Assembly (NCBI RefSeq): GCF_000153925.1
Contig: NZ_DS264356.1
Coordinates: 64,713-128,712, forward strand
Length of the DNA stretch: 64,000 nt
Reading direction: 5' to 3'
DNA from: [Ruminococcus] torques ATCC 27756
GTDB lineage: Bacteria > Bacillota > Clostridia > Lachnospirales > Lachnospiraceae
Position 1 is the first letter of the stretch. Each line of letters opens with the position of its first letter. The notes beneath the pieces are model-generated. The model made no database searches. It had not been told where the DNA came from and saw only the letters and a program-made list of their open reading frames with translations. The position numbers were made by a program, and so were the translations under genes. Shown piece by piece: positions 26,218 to 34,939 of the stretch.

Positions 26218-27171
26218 TCAATATTTCTGTCTCATTGTCGGAGTCGGAACACTCTCCAGAACCCGCCGGATCAGTTCTTCTTTTTTTATATGGCCTACCT
26301 TCGCTTTCATATTCAGAATGATCCGATGCTCTGTGACACACGGAAATATTTCCTGTACATCGGAAGGAACGACATATTCCCGTCCATTCAGCCACGCACA
26401 TGCTTTCGCCATAGCTGTCAACGCGACAGTTCCGCGAGGACTTAAACCTAACTCTGTCCATTCATTTTCCCTTGTTGCTTTTGCAAGTTCCACAATATAA
26501 CCGAAAATCCGGTCATGTACAAAAACCTCCTTAACTTCTCTTTGCATTTCGATCAATTCCTCTGCATTGACAACCGGATCGATTCGTTCTCTCGTTTTTT
26601 CTATTGACTGTTCCCGTTTCAAAATCTCAATTTCCTCTTCTGCCGTCGGATAGCCCATACTCACACAGATCATAAAACGATCAAGCTGTGACTCCGGCAG
26701 AAGCTGAGTTCCGGCGGAACCTACCGGATTTTCAGTCGCGATCACAATAAACGGCTCTCCTGTCCTGTGAGTTTTTCCATCAACCGTTACCTGATGCTCT
26801 TCCATTACTTCCAAAAGCGCGGACTGCGTCTTTGGCGACGTTCTGTTTATCTCATCTGCCAAAAGAAGATTGCATATAGCTGCACCCGGCTGATACACAA
26901 ATGTCCCTGATGCTTTATCATATATCGTAAATCCACTCAGATCTGCCGGAAGTACGTCCGGCGTAAACTGCACCCGATTCACCTTAAGTCCCATTGCATG
27001 CGAGAACGAAAGCGCCAGCGTCGTCTTTCCCGTTCCCGGAATGTCTTCGATCAGAACATGACCTCCGGCAAGAATTGCTGTCATAACTTTTCTTAAAATA
27101 TCTGTTTTCCCAACGACTGATTTCTCCACTTCCCCTATAACTGACCGCGCTCGACATCTGTTTTCTTCCAT
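26218..27171 (-). CDS. MoxR-family AAA+ ATPase
   Basis: 317-residue chaperone-like ATPase. Walker A is IPGTGKTTLA, Walker B ICNLLLADEINRTSPKTQSALLE with the MoxR sensor region VIATENPVGSAGTQLLPESQLDRF, and the C-terminal lid begins LSPRGTVALTAMAKACAW. MoxR proteins remodel or mature partner complexes, usually the DUF58/vWA proteins encoded next to them. It is the first gene of a four-gene operon and has a good promoter (27242-27270). Confidence 0.94.
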   Translation of the reverse strand: MEENRCRARSVIGEVEKSVVGKTDILRKVMTAILAGGHVLIEDIPGTGKTTLALSFSHAMGLKVNRVQFTPDVLPADLSGFTIYDKASGTFVYQPGAAICNLLLADEINRTSPKTQSALLEVMEEHQVTVDGKTHRTGEPFIVIATENPVGSAGTQLLPESQLDRFMICVSMGYPTAEEEIEILKREQSIEKTRERIDPVVNAEELIEMQREVKEVFVHDRIFGYIVELAKATRENEWTELGLSPRGTVALTAMAKACAWLNGREYVVPSDVQEIFPCVTEHRIILNMKAKVGHIKKEELIRRVLESVPTPTMRQKY

Positions 27172-27241
27172 AAGTTATTCTCCCCGATCTTATTCGCTTT
27201 TGCCTCTATATTTGCACACGTTTATTATCCTGTTTCATCTA

Positions 27242-27270
27242 CTTATAATCTACTCTATGTACAATATCAA
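27242..27270 (-). promoter_or_regulatory. MoxR operon promoter
   Basis: Minus-strand -35 TTGATA (27265-27270) and -10 TATAAG (27242-27247), 17-base spacer. Confidence 0.65.
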
Positions 27271-27333
27271 AATCAACCGTTATACAGAATTTTCCGGTAA
27301 AAATGTGACAGTTCACCTGCCCATTCATAAAAA

Positions 27334-27365
27334 TGCGGCGAAAATGACCGCTGTCATCTTCGCCG
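27334..27365 (-). terminator. terminator of the ketose operon
   Basis: A 13-base stem (27353-27365 with 27336-27348, one mismatch), with a T-rich run on the minus strand after it. It ends the seven-gene operon that begins at 34685. Confidence 0.8.
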
Positions 27366-27375
27366 TATATATCGT

Positions 27376-28260
27376 TTATTCTTTGATTCCTCTTTCTCTT
27401 AAATAAGCCGTCTCTTCTCTGTAGAAGTCCAGACACTTTTCAGGAGTCGTATGAGGTTCCATCGTACAAAAACCTGTATATCCGTCTTTTTCAAGCCTCC
27501 GCAAAAGTCCGTCTATGTTCACCGCTCCGTCAGATGCATATGGATAATAGATATCATTTCCCGCAAACATCCCCGTCATTTTCCCTCCTCTGCACTGCTT
27601 TTCGTGTCCGAATTCAGGATGATAAAAACAACCGTTTTTTATATGTACATGAACAATATACTCCTTCAAAACTTCATATGCATACGGAAAACCTTCATAT
27701 CCCGCCTGATAATAGTTGGTCGCATCAAAATTTGTTTTAAAATATTCCGAATTCATATGCTCTACAATCGTTTTCATCCCTTCGGGACTTTGAGTAATAT
27801 CATGAGCCTCATTTTCCAAAGCCAGATAGATTTTCCTATGCTTCGCTTTCCTGATCGCCCGCCCATAATACTTTTCCAATTCAGAAAAAGAAATTTCCGG
27901 ACCCATTGCGACATGATAACAATAATGATTTACAACTTTTGCTCCCAGCTCATAAGCTATCTCAACAGCTCGTTCTAATTCTCTCGAAAAAAGTTCCGGA
28001 TCTTTCGCCAATTCTTTATCAAATCCTGCTCCAAAGCATACACACGCTGCTTTTATTTGATATTTCTCCAGTATCTTTTTTGCTTGTTCCACATCTCTGT
28101 TTGCATACAAACGTTTATGCAGAAGTGTTTTTCCGACTTTTACAGGAATATTTTCCGGCCATATTTCGATAAAATGAATCCCGTTTTTTTGAAATAAAGA
28201 TAAAATTTCGTCTAATTCCATCACACTTCCAAGCGTCTCTCCGGATATTGCTGCTTTCAT
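27376..28260 (-). CDS. sugar phosphate isomerase/epimerase family TIM-barrel protein
   Basis: 294-residue protein of the xylose-isomerase-like TIM barrel (AP_endonuc_2) family. Likely metal ligands can be seen in KIYLALENEAHD (Glu), FKTNFDATNYYQAGY (Asp), YIVHVHIKNG (His) and GFCTMEPHTTP (Glu). It differs clearly from the allulose epimerase-like protein at the head of the operon, so the locus has two epimerase/isomerase steps. The ATG at 28260 has AGGTG upstream and follows the binding-protein gene by 12 bases. Substrate unknown; it could be an IolE/IolI-like or hexulose isomerase. Confidence 0.8.
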   Translation of the reverse strand: MKAAISGETLGSVMELDEILSLFQKNGIHFIEIWPENIPVKVGKTLLHKRLYANRDVEQAKKILEKYQIKAACVCFGAGFDKELAKDPELFSRELERAVEIAYELGAKVVNHYCYHVAMGPEISFSELEKYYGRAIRKAKHRKIYLALENEAHDITQSPEGMKTIVEHMNSEYFKTNFDATNYYQAGYEGFPYAYEVLKEYIVHVHIKNGCFYHPEFGHEKQCRGGKMTGMFAGNDIYYPYASDGAVNIDGLLRRLEKDGYTGFCTMEPHTTPEKCLDFYREETAYLRERGIKE

Positions 28261-28272
28261 AAGACTCACCTG

Positions 28273-29250
28273 CTATTTCATATATTCTTTTACATTCTCT
28301 TTTGTAACAAGCACAGACGGTACTTTATACTCTGCATCCACCTTTTTCCCTGCTTTCAGATCTTCAAGCATTTCAAACGCTTTTTCAATCTCTGCCTTGG
28401 AATCAACATAGATCGTCGCTGCCATTTCTCCTGAATCAACTGCTTTTAATCCTTCATTTGTTGCGTCCAGACCGTAAACTTTAATCTGTTCCGATTTTCC
28501 CGCCGATTTCAATACAGACACTACTCCGAGAGCCATTCCATCATTGTTGCAGACGATTGCGTCAATTTCTTTTCCTGAAGCCAGCCAGTTTTCTGCCAAA
28601 GGCGCAGCATCCGTAGCTCCCCAGTTGCCTGCCCCTTCAAATACAACTTCTACATTCGGGTATTTTTCAAGAACAGCGTCATAACCACCGCAGATCTGAT
28701 TTGTCGTATCCTGCCCAAGCGTTCCTGTCATAATCGCAATTTTAGCATCTTCTCCACAATCCTTAATAACCTGTTCCATTTTCAATTCCCCGCCTTGTCT
28801 TACATCTACATGAATCAGAGATGTGACCAAGTCGGTTGCCGACACATTATTATGGATAACAAACACCGGAATTCCCGCGTCATGAGCCTCTTTCAACCCT
28901 GTCGTCAACCCGTCCACGCTGCACGGTTCAACGAGAATAGCTTCCGCGTTTTCAGAAATAGCCGTCTCAATCTGAGATACTTGTTTCGTAGCATCAAGAT
29001 CAGCATCCATCAACTGCACTTCATACCCTGCTGCCTCTCCGACCTCTTTAAAATTTTCTGCCATTCCGACCATAAACTCATTCTGTTGGTTACTTACTGT
29101 CATAAACACTTTTCCGGATTCTTCTTTTTTCCCTTCTGTCTGTTCTGCTTTCTTATCCGAACCTCCGCCGGATTCACTTGTACAGCCCGCAAAAGCCATC
29201 ATACACATAGACACACATACTGCCACTGCCAACATCTTTTTCTTCATCAT
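28273..29250 (-). CDS. sugar ABC transporter substrate-binding lipoprotein (RbsB family)
   Basis: 325 residues. Lipoprotein signal with lipobox FAGC near residue 22, then a Gly/Ser/Lys/Glu linker and a Peripla_BP_4 fold: VFMTVSNQQNEFMVGMAENF, DADLDATKQVSQIETAISEN, EAILVEPCSVDGL and DAIVCNNDGMALGVV. It binds the sugar for the permease and ATPase encoded upstream. An AGGAGG site precedes two adjacent ATG codons; the first is used here. The operon context suggests a rare ketose or a related polyol. Confidence 0.92.
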   Translation of the reverse strand: MMKKKMLAVAVCVSMCMMAFAGCTSESGGGSDKKAEQTEGKKEESGKVFMTVSNQQNEFMVGMAENFKEVGEAAGYEVQLMDADLDATKQVSQIETAISENAEAILVEPCSVDGLTTGLKEAHDAGIPVFVIHNNVSATDLVTSLIHVDVRQGGELKMEQVIKDCGEDAKIAIMTGTLGQDTTNQICGGYDAVLEKYPNVEVVFEGAGNWGATDAAPLAENWLASGKEIDAIVCNNDGMALGVVSVLKSAGKSEQIKVYGLDATNEGLKAVDSGEMAATIYVDSKAEIEKAFEMLEDLKAGKKVDAEYKVPSVLVTKENVKEYMK

Positions 29251-29273
29251 TTTTCCTCCTTAAAACTCATTTT

Positions 29274-30233
29274 TTAATTTTTCTTTTTCTTTCCTCTTAA
29301 ATCCAAAAATACGGCGAGTAAAATAATAATTCCTTTAATGATATTTTGATAAAACGAATTTACTCCCATAATATCAAAACTGTTTTGAATAATCGTTAAA
29401 ATCATTGCCCCGACAACCATGCCAAGAACATTTCCCGATCCTCCGGTCATGCTGACACCGCCGATTACTGCCGCCGAAATAGCGTTCATTTCATACCCTT
29501 CCGCCACAGTGCCATTCCCCGACGTAATTCTTGAACAAATCAAAATTCCTGCAATTCCCGATAAAATTCCGCAAAAAACATAAACAAACAACTTTACTTT
29601 TGCAGTGGACACACCGCTTAACCTCGCTGCATCTTCATTTCCTCCCACTGCATAAATCCGTCTTCCCAAAACAGTTTTACTCAGGATAATATGTCCCGCT
29701 AAAACAGTGATCACAAGGAAAATCACAAGTGAAGGTACTCCTAAAACTCTTGAATTCGCAATCATATTAAACTCTTCAGATAGTCCGAAGATCGGAGTTC
29801 CGTTTGTAAAAACAAGGGGAATCCCTCTTGCAATCGTCATCATGCCCAACGTCATAATAAACGGCGGAAATCCAATGTATGATACACCGATTCCATTTAT
29901 AAGTCCGCACAGCGCCCCAAGTCCGACTCCAACTAAAATAACCAGAGCAATCGGCATATTTTTTTCTGCCACAGCTACAGATGCAGCCATTGTTCCCGAT
30001 AACGCCATTACAGATCCGACGGAAAGATCAATCCCTCCTGTGATCAAAACAAATGTCATCCCTACGCCGATTACCCCTGTAATAGACGCCTGCTTTATAA
30101 TATTCAGAAGATTCTGCCCTCTGAAAAAGCTTGGACTGATAACAGATAAAATAAGGATCAGAATAATCATAACCCAGAGTATTGCCGTCTTTTTTACAAA
30201 TTCCATAACAGAATTTTTACTTAAAACTTTCAT
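29274..30233 (-). CDS. sugar ABC transporter permease (RbsC family)
   Basis: 319 residues and about eight to ten hydrophobic segments. The family signature GGIDLSVGSVMALSGTMAA is at about 66-84, and AVGGNEDAARLSGVSTAKVK, the cytosolic coupling loop, at about 196-215. The C-terminus GKKKKN is basic. It overlaps the ATPase gene by 4 bases (30230-30233), so the two subunits are coupled. A single permease gene implies a homodimer in the membrane, as for ribose transporters. Confidence 0.93.
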   Translation of the reverse strand: MKVLSKNSVMEFVKKTAILWVMIILILILSVISPSFFRGQNLLNIIKQASITGVIGVGMTFVLITGGIDLSVGSVMALSGTMAASVAVAEKNMPIALVILVGVGLGALCGLINGIGVSYIGFPPFIMTLGMMTIARGIPLVFTNGTPIFGLSEEFNMIANSRVLGVPSLVIFLVITVLAGHIILSKTVLGRRIYAVGGNEDAARLSGVSTAKVKLFVYVFCGILSGIAGILICSRITSGNGTVAEGYEMNAISAAVIGGVSMTGGSGNVLGMVVGAMILTIIQNSFDIMGVNSFYQNIIKGIIILLAVFLDLRGKKKKN

Positions 30234-31729
30234 TCTTTTTCCTCCTTTCTGTATCCCGATGCAAGAGTCATAATATTTTCCTGCGTCATCTCTTTTCCTC
30301 GCAATTCTCCGGTCTGTTCTCCTTCATGCAACACAATAATTCTTTGACTTAACCCGATCAACTCCGGCATTTCCGACGAAATAATAATGATTCCCTTTCC
30401 CTTACAGGCTAATTCCTCTATAATCTTATATATCTCTGCTTTTGCGCCAACATCAATTCCTCTTGTCGGTTCATCAAAAATGATAATATCAGGATCATTT
30501 AAAAGCCATTTTGAAAGAACAACTTTTTGCATATTCCCACCCGAAAGACTTCCGACAATCTGATCCATTCCCGTAACTTTTGTGTTCATACGGCTGATCA
30601 TTTCCTCCGCAGCTTTTCTTCCCAACTTTCTTCTATAAAATCCAAATTTGGAAAGACTGCTCTCAATTACAGAAACCGCATTATCCTCGACTGATGCCGT
30701 CAAATTCAAACCGTAACGTTTCCTATCTTCGGTCACAAGCGCTATTTTTTGCCTGATTGCATCTTTCGGACTTTGTATTCTGACAGGAACTCCGCCTATT
30801 TCAATCTCACCTTCTTCCAGTTTCGCCGCTCCGAAAACAGCCATCATCAATTCTGTTCTTCCGGCTCCCATCAATCCGGCAATTCCAAGTTTTTCACCTT
30901 TCCGAAGTTCAAAATCAATCTTTTTAAACTCGCCTTTCCGTGAAGCATGTTTTACTTTAAGGATCACTTCGCCGATTTTACTCTTACTTTCCGGATAAAT
31001 TTCCGTGATCTCACGCCCTACCATAGCTTTGATCAGATCATTCGGACAAAGATCTTTTGTCTTTTTTGAAAATACATACTGTCCGTCTCTAAGCACTGTA
31101 ATGCGATCCGATATTTCAAACAATTCATCCATTTTATGAGAAATATAAATGATCCCTGTTCCCTGTTCTTTAAGCATTTTTATATTTTGAAATAATTTCT
31201 CCACTTCCGCTTCTGTAATTGCAGAAGTAGGTTCATCCATGATAATAATTCTTGCCCCATAAGAAAGTGCTTTCGCAATTTCCACCATCTGCATTTCAGA
31301 AACACTTAATTCTCTCATCAGTACAGACGGTTCCAGATCGATTCCCAACATATCCAAATATCTTTTTGACTCTTTTTCCTGCTCTTTTTTAGACGTAAAG
31401 ATCCATTTTCTTTTTTCTTTCCCAAGAAATATATTTTCAGCAACAGACATATCCGGAATCGGATTGAGTTCTTGATGAATCATGGCAACTCCGGCTTTGA
31501 GCGCCTGATCCGGATTTGTGTACGCTTCATCTGATCCCAAAACAGAAAGACTTCCCGAATCCTTTTTATACATACCCATTAATATTTTCATTAGTGTAGA
31601 TTTTCCTGCTCCGTTTTCTCCGATCAAGGCATGAACTTCTCCGGCAAAAAGATCAAACTGCACATTCTTCAGGACATTATTCGTCCCAAAAGACTTACAG
31701 ATTTCTTTCATTTCCAGTAATTTTTCCAT
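30230..31729 (-). CDS. sugar ABC transporter ATP-binding protein (RbsA/MglA family, two ATPase domains)
   Basis: 499 residues holding two fused nucleotide-binding domains. The first has Walker A GENGAGKSTLMKIL, signature ELSVSEMQMVEIAKAL and Walker B IIIMDEPTSAI. The second has GLMGAGRTELMMAVFGA in place of a standard Walker A, as usual in this family, and LSGGNMQKVVLSKWL with IIIFDEPTRGIDVGAK. An AGGGAC-type site precedes the ATG. It powers the adjoining ribose-type importer. Confidence 0.95.
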   Translation of the reverse strand: MEKLLEMKEICKSFGTNNVLKNVQFDLFAGEVHALIGENGAGKSTLMKILMGMYKKDSGSLSVLGSDEAYTNPDQALKAGVAMIHQELNPIPDMSVAENIFLGKEKRKWIFTSKKEQEKESKRYLDMLGIDLEPSVLMRELSVSEMQMVEIAKALSYGARIIIMDEPTSAITEAEVEKLFQNIKMLKEQGTGIIYISHKMDELFEISDRITVLRDGQYVFSKKTKDLCPNDLIKAMVGREITEIYPESKSKIGEVILKVKHASRKGEFKKIDFELRKGEKLGIAGLMGAGRTELMMAVFGAAKLEEGEIEIGGVPVRIQSPKDAIRQKIALVTEDRKRYGLNLTASVEDNAVSVIESSLSKFGFYRRKLGRKAAEEMISRMNTKVTGMDQIVGSLSGGNMQKVVLSKWLLNDPDIIIFDEPTRGIDVGAKAEIYKIIEELACKGKGIIIISSEMPELIGLSQRIIVLHEGEQTGELRGKEMTQENIMTLASGYRKEEKE

Positions 31730-31747
31730 AAGTCCCTCCTAAACAGC

Positions 31748-32866
31748 TTAAAATTCTTCTGCAAAATCCGGTATTTCTACTTCTGCTCCGCCATGGTCTG
31801 CTGATTCCTGTGCGCAAATACCGGCCGCCGTATAATTTGCCGAGCGAACCGCATCCATATACGGCTGTCTTCCCTCTACGATCGCATTCACAAATTCATT
31901 GCAAAGATGAGGATGAGAACCTCCATGCCCGCTTCCTTGTATAAAGGACGGCTGATTTGGATCTTTAATAGCTGAACGCAACGTATACTTTTGAATCTCT
32001 TTTGGCAAAAGTTCCGCTGTGTCCGGAGCTGTAAACTTTGTAAAATCATCAATGCCTGTGAAAATAGTATGTCCTTCGTCTACCGTCGGCTCCCACTCAA
32101 ACGACATTTTATCTCCGTAAACATCAAAACACTCTCTTACCTGACGTACTGTCTCGAAAAGACATCTATGTGCCTCTGCTACGATATCGCTGTTTCTCAA
32201 TCTAAATGTAGCGGTTTCTACCGCATACGGACACCCGTAATGTTCAGCTCTTTCTTTATTTACCCTTCCGCTTCCAAGACACCGCACACTCTTAGCTGTT
32301 GTACCGGCCAGATCCAGAATCGGTGACAGTACATGCGTGCCATACCAAAACGGCGGAAATCCCTGCCAGTAGTCTCCCCAGCCTTCCAGAGACATGTTCT
32401 GCATATGATCACCTTTTAAATACTGAATTTTTCCAAGTTCACCATTTTCTTTTAATCTCTTTACATAAAGGTATTCTCTTGTATAAAGCGAAGTTTCCAT
32501 CATCGTATAGATTTTTCCAACTTCCCTGGATGTTTTTACAATCTCTCTCAACTCATCCAAAGATGTCGCCATCGGAACTGTACATGCAGTATGTTTCCCG
32601 GCTCTTAGCGCTTTGATCGACTGAGGATAGTGTTCTTTAATCGGCGTCACAATATGAATCGCATCCAATTCTTCATGTGAAATCATATCATCATAATTTG
32701 TAAATCTTAATTCTTCCGGAATTCCGAGTTCTTCCCCCACTTTATTTAAAGTTTCGGGATTCCTTGTACAGATCGCCACTTTATCAACAAGCGGATGATC
32801 ACAGTAAATCGCCGCAAATTCTTTTCCAAATCCAAGTCCCGCTACTCCGATATTTACTTTTTTCAT
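31748..32866 (-). CDS. Gfo/Idh/MocA family oxidoreductase
   Basis: 372-residue NAD(P)-dependent sugar or polyol dehydrogenase. The Rossmann motif GVAGLGFGKEFAAIYCDH is at the N-terminus, HIVTPIKEHYPQSIKALRAG follows with the usual cofactor-loop EHY, and GKHTACTVPMATS stands where EKP is common, so the canonical catalytic Lys of this motif is not evident. The C-terminal part is the alpha/beta substrate domain. The second ATG (32866) is chosen because AGGAGG abuts the first. The kinase gene stop is 3 bases upstream. Likely oxidises a ketose or polyol taken up by the transporter; the exact substrate is unknown. Confidence 0.85.
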   Translation of the reverse strand: MKKVNIGVAGLGFGKEFAAIYCDHPLVDKVAICTRNPETLNKVGEELGIPEELRFTNYDDMISHEELDAIHIVTPIKEHYPQSIKALRAGKHTACTVPMATSLDELREIVKTSREVGKIYTMMETSLYTREYLYVKRLKENGELGKIQYLKGDHMQNMSLEGWGDYWQGFPPFWYGTHVLSPILDLAGTTAKSVRCLGSGRVNKERAEHYGCPYAVETATFRLRNSDIVAEAHRCLFETVRQVRECFDVYGDKMSFEWEPTVDEGHTIFTGIDDFTKFTAPDTAELLPKEIQKYTLRSAIKDPNQPSFIQGSGHGGSHPHLCNEFVNAIVEGRQPYMDAVRSANYTAAGICAQESADHGGAEVEIPDFAEEF

Positions 32867-32868
32867 TT

Positions 32869-33804
32869 TCATTCCTCCTTTATCATCTTATCTATCGCTT
32901 CCACGCTGATCTTTCCTTCCATAGGACCAAACGCCGCTGTATTAATCGCACCTGCTGCTGCTGCCATTTTCGCCGCCTCTTCAATTCTCTTTCCTTCACA
33001 CAGTCCGCAGATAAACGCCGCGTCAAAACTATCTCCGGCTCCGGTTGCATCTACAGGCTGAATTCTGTAAATTCCTGTTTCAACCGTTTTTTCCTTCGTA
33101 TAAATCTTTGACCCCCGCGAACCTTGCTTTAATGCCAATATTTCAAGCTCAGGATTTTTAAAGCATTCTTCAACAGCTTCTTCCACTGTTTCTTTTCCTG
33201 TCAACAAAAGAAGTTCTTCCTCCCCGGGCAAAAAAACATTCGTCAACCGCATCAGATTCTCCAGAATTTTATCCGTCTCTTTTTCCCCTATTAATTCTTT
33301 TCTGATATTCGGATCAAAAGAAACCTTCGCCCCTATTTTTTTTGCCGTTTGTGCCGCTTTTAAAATTTCTTTTGCAAACTCTATATCAGCAAACAAAGAA
33401 CAGCCCATTACATGAAAATACCGAACTCCATCCAGCACATCCTTCTGCGGCGCTTTCGCTTCAACAGCCGGAGTATTCCCCATATGAAAAATAAATTTTC
33501 GGGAGCCATCATCAAAATATGTTACAATCGCACATCCTGTAGCTTTTTTTGGATTTTCAATCACATGCGACACATCGACTCCGTCACTTTTCAATCTGTC
33601 CAACAGACATTTTCCAAAATCGTCTTTGCCTACTCCTCCGATAATTCCGCCCTTATGTCCGAGTCTCGCCACTGTATCAATAAAAATCGCCGGTGCTCCG
33701 CTCGGATAAGGTCCTCGAAAAACTCCTGCTTTATCCAGTGGCTCATTTTCTTTCTCCCGCATAATTTCCACGATCATTTCACCCATCGTCCAAATTTCTG
33801 CCAT
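32869..33804 (-). CDS. PfkB-family carbohydrate kinase
   Basis: 311-residue ribokinase-fold sugar kinase. The N-terminal glycine motif is HKGGIIGGVGKDDFG (about 44-58), and the C-terminal anion hole with the catalytic base is PVDATGAGDSFDAAFICGL. The substrate is probably fructose or a similar ketose, fitting an upstream allulose-to-fructose epimerase. The ATG at 33804 has GAGG at a good distance; an in-frame TTG 18 bases earlier overlaps the ribosome site and is rejected. Its start lies 15 bases after the epimerase gene stop. Confidence 0.9.
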   Translation of the reverse strand: MAEIWTMGEMIVEIMREKENEPLDKAGVFRGPYPSGAPAIFIDTVARLGHKGGIIGGVGKDDFGKCLLDRLKSDGVDVSHVIENPKKATGCAIVTYFDDGSRKFIFHMGNTPAVEAKAPQKDVLDGVRYFHVMGCSLFADIEFAKEILKAAQTAKKIGAKVSFDPNIRKELIGEKETDKILENLMRLTNVFLPGEEELLLLTGKETVEEAVEECFKNPELEILALKQGSRGSKIYTKEKTVETGIYRIQPVDATGAGDSFDAAFICGLCEGKRIEEAAKMAAAAGAINTAAFGPMEGKISVEAIDKMIKEE

Positions 33805-33818
33805 TTCATATCCTCTCC

Positions 33819-34685
33819 TCAAAACGTAAATTCATGTTTCAAAAATGTTAAAGATTCTTTTATATAGCGATCCAGCATTTTCTCATCTGCATTCCCACTT
33901 AAATCTCTCCACACTTTACAGTCCCGAGCGACCTCTCCTCCTTGAAGAAGAAACGGTTCCATAACGACGCCTTTCTCATATCCGATATCTCTTAGCGCCC
34001 GTCCGATATCTCTCCAAGGAAGGGATCCCATTCCCGGAAGCTTTCTGTTTGATTCTCCCACATGCAGATGGCCCAATTTTCTTCCTGCAAGCCGGATAGC
34101 CTCCGGAATATTATCTTCTTCGATATTCATATGAAATGTATCAAGAAGGAGATTAACGTTTTCACTTCCGACTCTCCTGCAGTATTCCAATCCTTCCCTG
34201 CAATCTGTGATAATATAAGTTTCATATCGATTCAAAACTTCCTGACAGCATTCGATTCCCAATGATTCCGCAGCTTCTGCAACCTCTTTCATCCCCTCGA
34301 TGCTTCTCTCCCAGGCAGCTTCCTTATCCGTTATTTCAAATTGACACGGCCAATAAGAATACATTGCTCCAACAAGTGATTTAGATCCTACTTTTTCCAT
34401 TGCTTTTAATATATCGATCAAATAGTTTACTCCCGCTTTTCGTATATCCGGATCAGGAGAAGCAAGATCTTTATCTTTTGCCGGTCCGATATTTGCCGTC
34501 AATACCATATCCATATCTTTCGCCGCGCGCCTCAATTCTGAAAGTTCATAATCTGACATTTCCAACAAGTGAGGAGCACCCATTTCCAAAATGTCAAATC
34601 CGATGTCTGAAACTCGTTTTAATGTTTTCAAATAATCACATTGCCATTTTGTTCCCCAATAAGAATATAATGTTCCAAATTTCAT
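33819..34685 (-). CDS. D-allulose (D-psicose) 3-epimerase-like protein
   Basis: 288-residue TIM-barrel epimerase. The order of motifs closely matches clostridial D-psicose 3-epimerase as I remember it: GTLYSYWGTKW, DIGFDILEMGAP, LASPDPDIRKAG, GAMYSYWPCQF, CQEVLNRYETY (metal Glu), NLLLDTFHMNIEEDNI (Asp), GHLHVGESNRKLPG (His), GVVMEPFLLQGG (Glu), VWRDLSGNADEKMLDRYI. It should interconvert D-allulose and D-fructose; D-tagatose is an alternative substrate. It is the first gene of the operon, transcribed from 34733-34761. The second of two close ATG codons is chosen, because AGGAGG touches the first. Confidence 0.88.
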   Translation of the reverse strand: MKFGTLYSYWGTKWQCDYLKTLKRVSDIGFDILEMGAPHLLEMSDYELSELRRAAKDMDMVLTANIGPAKDKDLASPDPDIRKAGVNYLIDILKAMEKVGSKSLVGAMYSYWPCQFEITDKEAAWERSIEGMKEVAEAAESLGIECCQEVLNRYETYIITDCREGLEYCRRVGSENVNLLLDTFHMNIEEDNIPEAIRLAGRKLGHLHVGESNRKLPGMGSLPWRDIGRALRDIGYEKGVVMEPFLLQGGEVARDCKVWRDLSGNADEKMLDRYIKESLTFLKHEFTF

Positions 34686-34703
34686 CTTCATCCTCCTTCT
34701 TTT

Positions 34704-34718
34704 TCGTGCTCGTGCACG
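34704..34718. promoter_or_regulatory. operator 1, downstream of the ketose operon promoter
   Basis: TCGTGCTCGTGCACG lies just after the predicted start of the minus-strand operon. The core TCGTGCTCGTG recurs in opposite orientation at 34874-34884 next to the regulator promoter. The pair is the likely binding site of the divergent LacI-family protein. Confidence 0.7.
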
Positions 34719-34732
34719 TTTTTCTTGTATTT

Positions 34733-34761
34733 ATAGTACCATGTTCATTTTATTGTTTCAA
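34733..34761 (-). promoter_or_regulatory. ketose operon promoter
   Basis: Minus-strand -35 TTGAAA (34756-34761) and -10 TACTAT (34733-34738), 17-base spacer. Operator 1 follows at about +10 to +25. Confidence 0.7.
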
Positions 34762-34862
34762 TACTATATATTCACCATTTTTTCACTGTATTTTTTGTGC
34801 ATTTTTTACATTTATATTGAGTTGTATGTTACATATATTTTTTTTGCACAAACTCTTATTTT

Positions 34863-34890
34863 TTGTAACTAGACACGAGCACGATATTAT
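34863..34890 (+). promoter_or_regulatory. regulator gene promoter with operator 2 in the spacer
   Basis: TTGTAA (34863-34868) and TATTAT (34885-34890) are 16 bases apart. Operator 2, CACGAGCACGA (34874-34884), fills the spacer, so the regulator should repress itself. The region between the two promoters (34762-34862) is very AT-rich and shows nothing else. Confidence 0.6.
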
Positions 34891-34939
34891 GTTATATTAT
34901 TAGCAGTAAAAATGGTATTATATGGGAGGTGATTATTAC

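Noticed and set aside
33819-34691. inositol catabolism (IolE/IolI) reading of the ketose locus
   Set aside because: The first epimerase matches allulose 3-epimerase much better than IolE or IolI, and no iolB, iolD or iolJ-like gene is present. It is not fully excluded for the second TIM-barrel gene.
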